A stretch of 64,000 bases of DNA, taken from NCBI GenBank assembly GCA_021464415.1, contig CM038465.1:20119839-20183838 (forward strand). The letters run 5' to 3'. The position numbers and the translations under genes were made by a program. Under the pieces are notes generated by a model. The model saw only the letters and a list, made by a program, of their open reading frames with translations. It searched no databases and was not told the DNA's origin. This document shows, piece after piece, positions 15,501 to 23,631 of the stretch. The stretch comes from Lonicera japonica (lineage: Eukaryota > Streptophyta > Magnoliopsida > Dipsacales > Caprifoliaceae). Each line of letters starts with the position of its first letter. Within the stretch, counting starts at the first letter, position 1.

Positions 15501-18144
15501 TTGTGTTCGTGCATAATGCACCCTTTTTTGTTTATGCTCTAAGTTTGGTTTGGTTTGGTTTGGTTTGTCTCTCCGCACGTGAATGGGGGTTGCATGTGAG
15601 GAGAGTGTTAAAGAGCATGACATACATCGTTGGCCCACTACCTAATAGCTTCAGCTTTTGAGAGAGATGGTTTCAAACTCTGACCACCCCCTGTATGACC
15701 ATTTTAAACAATGAATAACTGACTTGTCATTGAATGTATAGGACACTAGGACAGGTTTTGGGTAGACTTGCACAATAACTAATGCATTATGTAACACTTC
15801 ATTTTGTCTGGTAACGTCGTCAACTATGTTAGCAGTGTAGCATTACTCTTGCACAGGGGTGGAGGGACGTGAGGAGGCCCCCCCCCTTGGAATTTTGGGC
15901 CTCTTTTCTAAATATGGGAAGTTTGGGGGCAGGAGGTGATGTTTGCAGATGTGTAGGGGTGGGATTTGTAATTTAGGAAGGGGGCCATTTTGCTGAAGGG
16001 AGGCATGTGTAACAGAATATAAAAGTTTAGGGGTGATGTATGTATTTATAGATTAACATTCAATTTGAAAGGTAAAAATACATTATTTACTTATGACAAT
16101 TTTGTTTTGTTATTTTTCATGCTTGTTTTTTGTTATATGGTCTTTATTTGTGGTTTTTTTTTCTAATTTTCTAATATATGACTTTGATTTTTGACGTATA
16201 TGATGTTAAACATTTTAATATAATATTTTAATTTTGGCCCTATTATAGTATATGCAAAAAATTCTTAAAAACTTATTAATTTTGGCCCCTCCTGAATAAA
16301 ATTCCTGGCTCCGCCACTGCTCCTCCATGAACAACCAACTCGTGTTTCTATCTTAGTTTCATCTAGCACTCTTTCTAGTCTTAGTTGACCAAATGTTTAT
16401 TATCCCTTCGGTGCCCACTTAGGTGGATGAGAGTGGTGAAAGAAACAAACAAAGAGAGAATGGCAGTAGTACATAGAAAACCATAAAGAGTGTGCTGTTC
16501 CAAAAACCAATCATTCGGCTATTTGGACATTTAGAATTACGGCCAAACGCATGGAATTTGTTATAAGGATTGGGCATTTGGCATTTGTTTAGACCTATTT
16601 AGCCAAAAAATATCAAGAGTTGAACGTTAATTAAAAAGAAGCAATAACACAATGGGAAAATGGAATTTCTAATGAATGGATTCTTTCTCCACCATATTTG
16701 TTTGTCTTTTTCTTTTAACAATGCTATACCATAAAAGCAAGAATATTGAGAAACTATAATGGAATCTAGTGTTAACTCAACATGTAATGAGTCCTGCTTA
16801 AAATTGTTTCAGGAGAGTTGAGTAAAAATTAATGTTGCTCTGCGAAAACAGGCTATTAGATGCACAATATATATGTGCCCTGTTCCATGAATAATAAAAG
16901 AAGATAGAGTAATGCAATGTCACAAAACCATTAGATTTCCAGATAAATTATCATTTAGTCTCAACAATTTATCCAAATCCCTACACTAATAACAATATAT
17001 TAACAGCAAGCAAAATTTAGAGTTATTAAAACTTCTGTCCCCTAAAGTACAACCAACGTTTCACTTTTGTCCCCAAATGTTCAATGTGCTCGCATAAAAC
17101 CCCAATGTTTGCACGCGCCGATGAAATTGATGAACGAAATCACATGTGGCAAAATGTTCCAGTTTTCAAGGTTAAAAGGGTATATTTAACCCTCTAAATT
17201 ACAACTTTCTCTCTCCAATCCATATGTGTGTTCCAAATTCTCTATCGATTTTAGGATAAAACCAAATGATAAGTAGAAAAATTTAGAGTGTTGAATAAAA
17301 GTGAGACGTTGGTCATACTTAAGAGATAAAATTGTTAGTAACTCTAAAATCTGGGAGTTGACCTTTTTGGCCCCTAAAAGTTTACATGTTCTCTCACTTT
17401 GGACTCTAGTGTTTCATTTGCTACATTTTGGTCCTTAAAGTTTGAGCCTAGTTGCACTTTCATCCAAAATTGAACACTCATTAATATTTTGGCAGAGAAA
17501 ATCCCAAATAATGAATTTTCCATCCATCCATACAATTTTGGATGAAGGTACAACCAGACTCAAAATGTGGCAAATAAAACATTAGAGTTCAAAGCGAGAG
17601 AACAAGTAACACATCAATTACCCCAAAGCAATGTACAAGATTAAAAGAATAATTAAATTAGAAATTAACCTAGAGGGGCATTATTGCCTAAGCAAATATT
17701 ATTATTGCCAGAGCAATGTAACACAATGAAAGTATATTGTACAACTTCTTCATAACAATACATTGCTCTGGCAAAGTGACATCTGCTCTGTTAATATGGC
17801 TACCGCAATGAACAATTCTTATACAGACCAGTCCAGACCGGGAACTTTTTTGTGGCCAAAACATTGAGAAGATGTTTTTAGCGACGAAAATTGCTCGCTA
17901 ATGATTCAGTCCATATACACGGGTCTGTATGAAAAATTATATATATATATATAATAACTGGATTGATTGAGTGAGTTGTCGTTGTTACCCAGTCAAGAGA
18001 TTGATTGCAGGAGGTAGAAACAACGGGAAAGGCAGGGGCAGCAACCGCAAATGGCGATGATGATAGAGAAAGGAAAAGAACGGCTACGATTGCCCCCAAG
18101 TAGTAGTAAAACAGGAGGAGGCGAAGAGGAGAGAGAGATTCCAT
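3416..18144 (-). CDS. Signal peptide peptidase-like protein, first five exons (partial)
   Basis: SPPL proteases are polytopic GxGD aspartic proteases that cleave type II membrane proteins inside the membrane of the endomembrane system. The exons I resolve on the minus strand are 18144-17989, 12620-12462, 11807-11696, 11526-11407 and 3573-3416. All have GT/AG borders, and they join into 705 nt (235 codons) without a stop. Residues 1 to about 38 are a signal peptide with a hydrophobic LLLFYYYLGAIVAVLFL core. Residues 53-200 match the lumenal PA domain (VKVKNWVNG, RGDCEFT, AQAGGAAGL, INVTIPVVML). Exon 5 ends with the first membrane helix (VAFLWLMSVGTIVCASLW). From memory of the family, LLYSPKSPIVD and NDLSPK point to the SPPL3/5 type. 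The YD, GxGD and PAL catalytic motifs are absent, so later exons must lie beyond position 1. Introns 1 (5.4 kb) and 4 (7.8 kb) hold many repeats. Whether the whole gene is intact cannot be seen here. Confidence 0.88.
3574..4839 (-). other. SPPL intron 4, left part
   Basis: AT-rich intronic sequence with stops in all frames. The string CCAAGAGGCACTTTTATAAT followed by TAACCCA occurs twice, at about 4051 and 4448, so there is a small direct duplication. I recognise no gene or complete element here. Confidence 0.4.
4840..5700 (+). mobile_element. Degenerate LINE reverse transcriptase remnant
   Basis: Plus-strand frames contain scattered RT motifs of a plant LINE: KSPGPDG at about 5001, a CLIPNK segment at 5140, FDKDYDDVDWE at about 5385 and ASRGLRQADGLSPFLF at 5538-5590. 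Frameshifts and stops lie between them. It is opposite in strand to the SPPL gene and much more decayed than the LINE at 32371. Both ends are unclear. Confidence 0.65.
5816..6132. repeat. MITE-like repeat with GAGCATCTCCAACA end
   Basis: The left end reads GAGCATCTCCAACAATGCTC and the right end TTTTGGAGCACTAA, an imperfect inverted pair about 310 bp apart. The inside repeats GAGAGCATT and GAGCC words. GAGCATCTCCAACA is a familiar end of plant MITEs. The right end is degraded and I see no clear target duplication. Confidence 0.4.
6907..8350 (-). mobile_element. 5'-truncated LINE with zinc-binding RT domain
   Basis: A run of nine T (6907-6915) followed by CGATCGGAAACAAAGC is the reverse of a LINE 3' end and poly(A). 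Minus-strand frames then give the C-terminal zinc-binding RT segment (SWCVLCKQDRENIDHLLL at about 7560-7500) and the upstream connector (GNGSRTKLWLDRWVGD at about 8010-7950). Homology continues to about 8350. The catalytic RT and the endonuclease are missing, as in most LINE copies. It lies in SPPL intron 4 in the same direction as the gene. Confidence 0.75.
8450..9560 (-). mobile_element. Strongly degraded LINE RT remnant
   Basis: Minus-strand reading gives, in order, PGLDGYILTVFNERGK (9548-9480), LDIVLEQSFKKRLEKGMRGW (about 9230-9180) and a zinc-domain relic AGESTNHLL followed by FTQFNWGKVL (8535-8465). These match the order GPDG, RT palm, zinc domain in plant LINEs. Internal parts are deleted or scrambled. 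It lies directly beside the LINE at 6907-8350 but belongs to a different subfamily. Confidence 0.5.
9561..11406 (-). other. SPPL intron 4, right part
   Basis: AT-rich intron sequence with no coding signal. A GGTTCAAATCC box, read on the minus strand, occurs near 9845-9835 and resembles the B box of tRNA-derived SINEs, but no matching A box is clear. Nothing else is recognised. Confidence 0.35.
11407..11526 (-). CDS. SPPL exon 4: end of the PA domain
   Basis: The acceptor is TCTGCAG|GTATTC and the donor CAAAG|GTAAGC. It is in phase with exons 3 and 5. It codes ILDMRCSDNEAHINVTIP, VVMLSKLDGDPLQKSI and ADGRK. NVT is a possible N-glycosylation site in the lumenal domain. The longer open frame that runs upstream to 11623 is intron read-through. 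Confidence 0.88.
11696..11807 (-). CDS. SPPL exon 3: PA domain core
   Basis: The acceptor is GACAG|TTGACT and the donor AAAAG|GTCGAT. It codes LTGSIALSPRGDCEFT, then the conserved AQAGGAAGLIIIN strand and helix, and ends in phase 1. The RGDCEF and AQAGGA motifs are typical of PA domains in SPPLs. The exon is too short to stand out as an open frame and was found by reading the reverse complement. Confidence 0.87.
11936..12172. repeat. Possible MITE in SPPL intron 2
   Basis: The ends TGGCATGTTTGACGC and GCACATCAAACACAACC form a weak inverted pair about 235 bp apart. The inside has GGGATTGTTTAATCCC and related short palindromes. Size and GGATTA-rich content suit a small non-autonomous DNA element. 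The evidence is weak. Confidence 0.3.
12462..12620 (-). CDS. SPPL exon 2: start of the PA domain
   Basis: The acceptor is TTTTCAG|GTAAAG and the donor AAG|GTTTTG, both phase 0. It codes 53 residues, with VKVKNWVNG at the start, SGSFGARFP in the middle and a serine run (CSSSSSK) at the end. In plant SPPLs this segment is the beginning of the lumenal PA domain, including the cysteine that pairs inside it. Confidence 0.87.
15355..15690 (+). repeat. Duplicated LTR-edge-like segment
   Basis: Two diverged copies start at about 15359 (GTTGAAGAGTATGATATACA) and 15607 (GTTAAAGAGCATGACATACA). Both continue through CTACC and an AGCTT word. The first ends AACATGGTATCAAAGC, which resembles a retrotransposon LTR end followed by a tRNA-Met primer site; the second has a decayed form. 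They may be relics of small copia or TRIM elements. Confidence 0.35.
15854..16319. mobile_element. hAT-like non-autonomous element
   Basis: The left end CAGGGGTGGAGGGACG and the right end, reversed, CAGTGGCGGAGCCAGG are similar terminal repeats, with GAGG-GGCC words just inside both. Flanking 8-mers CTCTTGCA (15846-15853) and CTCCTCCA (16320-16327) agree at six of eight positions, as expected for an old hAT target duplication. No transposase is present. The interior is T-rich. Confidence 0.45.
17014..17350. mobile_element. Fold-back MITE with terminal repeats of about 50 bp
   Basis: The left arm (17014-17066) contains AGAGTTATTAAAAC and then ACCAACGTTTCACTTTT. The right arm (17300-17350), reversed, contains AGAGTTACTAACAA and then ACCAACGTCTCACTTTT. 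Element length is about 340 bp. The long, similar terminal repeats and lack of coding suit a MITE, possibly Mutator-related. I see no certain target duplication. Confidence 0.55.
17381..17612. mobile_element. Second fold-back MITE with long arms
   Basis: The left arm (17386-17471) and right arm (17520-17605) are inverted copies: GTTCTCTCACTTTGGACTCT against GTTCTCTCGCTTTGAACTCT reversed, and CTTCATCCAAAATTG at the inner ends of both. The left arm has a short extra piece. A single strand could form a hairpin with a loop of about 48 bases. It lies about 30 bp from the MITE at 17014 and is a different family. Confidence 0.55.
17989..18144 (-). CDS. SPPL exon 1: start codon and signal peptide
   Basis: This exon codes 52 residues beginning MESLSPLRLLLFYYYLG and ending NQSLDW, with donor TGG|GTAACA. 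I chose the ATG at 18144-18142, in the favourable context GGCCATGG. The frame is open two codons further upstream, but only through a TTG at 18150, so the start is 18144. The hydrophobic stretch after the first few residues is a signal peptide, as expected for a protein with a lumenal PA domain. A possible glycosylation site, NQS, lies near the end. Confidence 0.85.
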
Positions 18145-18460
18145 GGCCAAATCAACGGCCAGATCTTCTTCTCCTCCTTCTTATTTCTATTCGTCTTCTT
18201 CTTCTTCGTTTACGAATCGGACCAACAGTTTTTTCATCTAATTCATCAATTCTCATGAAAAAGAAAAAGAAAAATAAACAATTGAGAGAGAGGCAAAATA
18301 CGGGAGGAGGATTTGCCGAAAGTTACGCCGGGACGTCAGAGTTGTTTCATTCTGCATATTTGCATGCTCTCCTCTTCTCCTTTTTCTTCTTTTCTTTTTT
18401 TCTTTTTTTCTTTTTTTCTTCGTTCTTCTTTTTATTTATTTATTTTTTATAATGTAATTT
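18145..18460 (-). promoter_or_regulatory. Probable 5' UTR and core promoter of the SPPL gene
   Basis: Read on the minus strand, a TATA-like TTATAAAAAATA lies at about 18453-18442. It is followed by a GA-rich stretch (18440-18361 on the plus strand is almost pure T and C). The ATG comes about 300 bases after the TATA-like box. A TATA box, a purine-rich leader and then the start codon is a common plant arrangement. The transcription start is inferred, not seen. A 133-codon open frame on the opposite strand (18051-18452) reflects this low-complexity composition and the reverse of exon 1. Confidence 0.4.
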
Positions 18461-19444
18461 AGACCGGACCATAACCGGACCAGCTTTTGCATACTTTTAC
18501 CTTTCCTCATTTATAACTTAGACTATATTTGCTGTTTACCATAAAATATTTTTACAATTGGCATAATTCAAATCAACTTGCGGAGATTCTAATCGATGCC
18601 AAGCTAAAACCTCGAACGATAACTGATAGGCATTGGTAAGTGCACCTATTATTTTATTATTTTCTATAAACGTTACTTTCATTTGACAATTGTTGGAATA
18701 CACAAATACGTATGCAGTAAGCCAAAAATTCGTGTGAATCGCATAATACTGAAAAGTATATACTCTCGACAATGTTGTCATCTACATATGTTAGTATAAT
18801 TCGACAAATTGTGGCCGAAAGAACTATTGAATGCCTATATTTCGTTTTTGACGACATATTGTTGATATTTTGAAAACGTAAAACAATTGTTATTGTTTTA
18901 GTTAGCTCCTAATGTGTATAAATAAATTAATAAAGTTTGTGGTGTTAAAAATTGCTATGCCACTTGAGATAGAAGAAAGGGATGCCCCGTTCAAGTCCCA
19001 TGAAAAATTGATCTTTGAATTTGACAGGGCATCATAGATTTTTATTCTCACCATCACACGTAAATACCATGGTAGTTATACGTCATGTTGAATTGAAATA
19101 GGGTTAATTGCTCTTTTACCACCTAAACTATTATCTAAGTAAAACTTTGCTTACAAAACTATTAGTTTTAGCAATTTTTACTATAAATTAATGATTTTGT
19201 TGGAATTCACCTTAAATTACTAAGGAGTTAAAAATTAGATGGAATTTGAAGCAAAATTAGAAATTTACAAAAGGGTAAATTGCACTTATACACTTGAGTT
19301 ATTGTCTAAGTATCAATTTTTACCATGAACTATTGATTTTTTTACACTTTACCCTAAATTCCTGACAGGGTTAAGAAATAGACGAATTTTGAGGGCAAAT
19401 ATGAAAATTTATATTTAATAAACCTCCTCCACTCTTTGTGCACC

Positions 19445-19448
<4 letters not shown>

Positions 19449-19501
<53 letters not shown>
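19449..19501. repeat. CT/TA compound microsatellite
   Basis: About 15 CT units are followed directly by about 11 TA units. On the minus strand this yields a false open frame of RERERE and YIYIY repeats. Confidence 0.95.
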
Positions 19502-19939
19502 CGCCCTCTCCCTCTACAAATCACCTTCTCGCCGAGGACTCTCTCCCATCTATTAATGGTGACTACTATTGGCTGAGCCAAGATTTATATTCAATGGGAA
19601 CTTGATTAACATTAAACAATTTTTTTTAATTACAAGAAGTAATAATTAACACCAACAAATATTGTATTTTAAACGTCTATTATATAAAAGACATCTACAT
19701 AAAAAAACACGTCATAGAAAATTATTTTCTAAGGCTTTATATCTTGAAAATATTGAAAGACACCTTCATTTTTAATGTTTTTTAATATAATTTTTTCAAC
19801 ATTCAAATTATTATTTATTTTTTGGAAAAATTTACATATTTTCTTATATTAATTTCATACATTTTCCTTAGGTGGTTTGAGATATTTTTGTTATTTATTG
19901 ATGGGGTAAAAAAATAATTTTACCATTGGCCTACAAAAA

Positions 19940-20225
19940 TAATATTCTACACTTTCTTTAAATAAATATTTTTCTCCATAATATTTTACACTTTTCTTTA
20001 AATAAATATTTCACTCAATTCCTCAATTTTCTTTAAATAAATATTCCACCCCATAATATTCATCACTTTTCTTTAAATAAATATTTCTCTCCATAATATT
20101 CTACACTTTCTTTAAATAAATATTTCACTCCATTCCTCACTTTTCTTTAAATAAATATTCCACTCCATAATATTCATCACTTTTCTTTAAATAAATATTC
20201 CACTCCATAATATTCATCACTTTTA
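19940..20225. repeat. Minisatellite, unit 35-40 bp, about seven copies
   Basis: The core TTTCTTTAAATAAATATT recurs at about 19953, 19994, 20029, 20069, 20107, 20143 and 20182, linked by variants of CACTCCATAATATTCATCAC. Unit lengths vary between about 35 and 40 bp. Confidence 0.85.
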
Positions 20226-22755
20226 TCAAATTACCTTTTTGCCCCTTATTTTTATCAAATTTACTTTTTTACCATTCTATATTTATCTATAAATACCTTC
20301 CATCATTCATTCATTCAAGACACTAAAAAACACAACAACAAAAACACACCAAGAACAAACCAAAAAACACAACAACAAAAACACACCAAAAACACACAAC
20401 AAAAACACATCAATCTTTTCATCCAACACCATCCTTCTCTTCCAAAATCTATCCATCTCATCCAAGAGATATAAAGTCGAAATAAGAGGGTCTTATACTC
20501 TCTCTTTTCATACCCTAAAAAATACCAACAACCTTTATATATTCTCTCTCCTATACAGTTTATTATTTATTCTGTTAAAATATTTGTAATCCTAATTCTA
20601 TACTTATAAATAGAATTAGTAAAATTGTAGAGGAAAAGGTTGGTAGCTTGTATCATCATCCAAAGTTTATTGTCTTTGAGCTAATACAAAGCAAGCACAC
20701 ACAAAAGGAGAACGTATTGCCGGACTAGCATAAGCGCTATCGGGGGAACCTACCTTAATAAAAAAATGTCATGTGTTCATCACTGCGCCACATTTATTTT
20801 TTATTCACTTATTGATTGGTTAATTATCTATTTCTAGATTTTGACACCATCATTTATGATTAGAAGAAATAGACCTAGACATTCCTTTCTATTTAGTTAA
20901 AAATAAGTAAGATGAGAGAAGATAAGATATATTTCGAAAATATAATATGTCTATGTGTTCTTTTACTTCAATTGTTAAATTATTCAATAGATTATTTTAT
21001 ACGAGGGGCGAACCTACAATAAGTAAAATTTTGAAGGCCAATATCAATTTTTTTGTATAATTAATGGGTTCAAAGGTGAAGATCAATTTTTCTCTAATAA
21101 TACATACAAATCATACCTCGGATTTCTAAATTTTTTATAGAAAAAACTTCATAATTTTGAATTTCACAAAAAGGCCCCTATAGCAATTTAAAAATACCAT
21201 ACCTACTATGAAAATTTTTCAGATCTATGTGGGGGCTTAAGCTCCCACTTTTCCTATGTTCCCTCCGCCAATGGTGACTACAATGGTAACTCATATCTAA
21301 ACTCATTTTCTCAAATTTCCTTTAATTTCTCGCAGCAAATCAAAACCTTTTGTTCTAAAACATATCTAAACCCATTAAATATGAAAATTAGTTTTTTTTC
21401 TATAATCTATAAACATCATCCTCTAGCTCCTGGTGACCTCCTCCTCTCTCTCCCTATCTATCTATCACCAGCAAATCTCTCGCTATCACCTCATCCATGA
21501 CTCTCTCTAAATGTATTCAAAATCCTACGAATCTTCACCTTCAAATTCAACTTCAATTTCAAATCTCCCTCTTTCCTCTCTCTATTTAGATGACCAACTC
21601 CATATGTTATTTAACCCCATTAGCAATTCACAAAATCAGTTGTTTGTAGTAAAAAAATACTAAACCAATTATTTGGCAGGTAAAATGTTACTTAAATAAT
21701 AGTTTAGATGTGCAAAGTGCACTTTACCCTTTATAAATTTTCTGTTTTTTCCCTCAAATTCCGTATGTTTTTTTAATCGTTGGCAATCTGAAGTAAATTG
21801 CAATAAAATTAGTAGGTTGTAGTAAAAAAATTTAAAATTAATTGTTTGATAAATATAGTGCTATTTAAACAGTAATTTAAGTTTGTAAAGTAAAATTTAC
21901 CCATTTAAATATATATATATATATATATATATGTTGTACTGAGTAGGGACAAAACCCAAAAGTATTGTGACTTGTTGGTGGTGGCAATAAATAAATAGAG
22001 GAGAAATATTAATAAATATTACAAATGTTGGGAGAAGTGAAGAGAAAAACAACTAAAGTAATCTCGGTGATAATTTCTACCGATATAAACTTTTATGATA
22101 GAATTGTTAAATGATAAAATCTCTGTCCAATATAAGTTTATAAAGACGGAACTATACCAGATGCCTTACTTTAGACATTTTATTGGATATTAATATTACC
22201 ATATAGTCGTAAAAATCCACTACTGGCATGTTTTGTACTTTTGTTCATGTGATTTTTTTGATAAAATTAGATAAATCGCGATATTAATATAATTTAAAAG
22301 TCTTATCTAGAATAAATTTTAATATTTTAATATTTTGTCAAATTTTAAAATTATGTAACCGTAAATTACATAATTTTAAAATCTACTCAAAAGGTTGGAA
22401 TTTTGGAATCCCATATTGAATTAGTAATTTAAATTTGATTCATCTCTTTTTAATTTTATCTCTTCTATATTATTGATTACTAATATATTTTCTCTCCAAA
22501 TAAAATATATAAATTGATAAAAAATTTACTTAAACTCAACTTATGCTATTGTATAATGAAAATTTTGAATTTTTTTAAAAGAATACATAAATTAAAAATA
22601 ATGAGATTTTAAAATCACATATTTTAAAATTTTATGATTTATCGAATCACATAATGTTAAAATTTTATTAAAAAAACACACATAAAAGGATCCGTTTAAC
22701 ATTTTCTCATATATCTCAATGTTTCTTGAGATAGGCATAAAAACAACTAAGAAAT

Positions 22756-22800
<45 letters not shown>

Positions 22801-22820
22801 AATAATAATAATAATAATAA
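22756..22820. repeat. AAC/AAT compound microsatellite
   Basis: About 14 uninterrupted AAC units turn into about seven AAT units. Confidence 0.97.
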
Positions 22821-23631
22821 CACTATGAGAATATTCGCAACACGTTCTCGATATACTTCAACAATTAAAAATATCAAATCAAAGTAAGACTCAATACAAT
22901 TGAGAATTTAATTTTCTCTCTTTATGGTTCTCACTTCTTTAACTATTGGCGTGAAAATTTATTATCTATAAATGTGTTTTTTTCTTAAAACAAAGTAAAA
23001 AAATTTGCGTGGCAATATTTTTCATAAAAAAATTAATAAATAATATTTTTTAGAAATAAGAGCCTAGATAATATTATCATTCTAACCGTGTGCAAACTTA
23101 ATTTTACACAAAATTGTGTTTTGTGCGAACTAAACTTTGCAATGAAAAAAAAATTAATGCAAATTTGTTTTGCATGATGTGTTTATATTTTTTAACAAGT
23201 TTATTCTTATGTTTCATTCATAACACTTTAAAACAAGTTCAAATAAACACAAATACACATAGTAATATTTTAAAAAATAAGGAGTACAAACTTAACTTTG
23301 CCTAACTCCGAAAAAATTATTATGTGCGTTTCATTAATAAATGGGTTTTGAATATATAATTTATTAAAATTATTCTAAAACACGGTCAACCAAACACCTA
23401 TTGATGTAGTGAAAACTTAATTTTACTTGATTCCATAAAAAAAAAAAATTAAAAATCTATTGCAAAGTTAACTTTGCACTTTTTTTAGAATTTGGTCAAA
23501 TATATGTCCTTAATTTACAAAAAATATTATTTTCTAATTCTTTTGCACAAAGCTTTATCAAACAAGACCTATTTTTTAATATTTCGAATATTATTTTTGG
23601 GTCAGCTTCGTTGATTTAATTGTACAGTTTC

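Larger units (their letters stand above)
12621..17988 (-). other. SPPL intron 1
   Basis: This 5.4-kb intron separates the signal peptide exon from the PA-domain exons. It holds the repeats listed separately (a tRNA-Met primer-site-like duplicate at 15355-15690, a hAT-like element at 15854 and two fold-back MITEs at 17014 and 17381) and a GA microsatellite at 15219-15240. The rest is AT-rich with no coding signal. Confidence 0.55.
18461..23626. other. Intergenic AT-rich region
   Basis: There is no host gene here. It contains simple repeats, a minisatellite (19940-20225), a candidate inverted pair (about 19101-19400 and 21650-21903), and a fragment at 20996-21276 whose ends resemble the GGCGGAG-type element at 15854. 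A leader-like stretch rich in ACACAACAACAAAAACACACC at 20330-20420 may be the edge of an old retroelement. From 21950 to 23620 I see only AT-rich sequence. Confidence 0.45.

Noticed and set aside
18051..18452. Plus-strand frame of 133 codons opposite SPPL exon 1
   Set aside because: It is the reverse of the signal-peptide exon plus a T/C-rich tract; its end is a run of Phe, Leu and Ser from low complexity.
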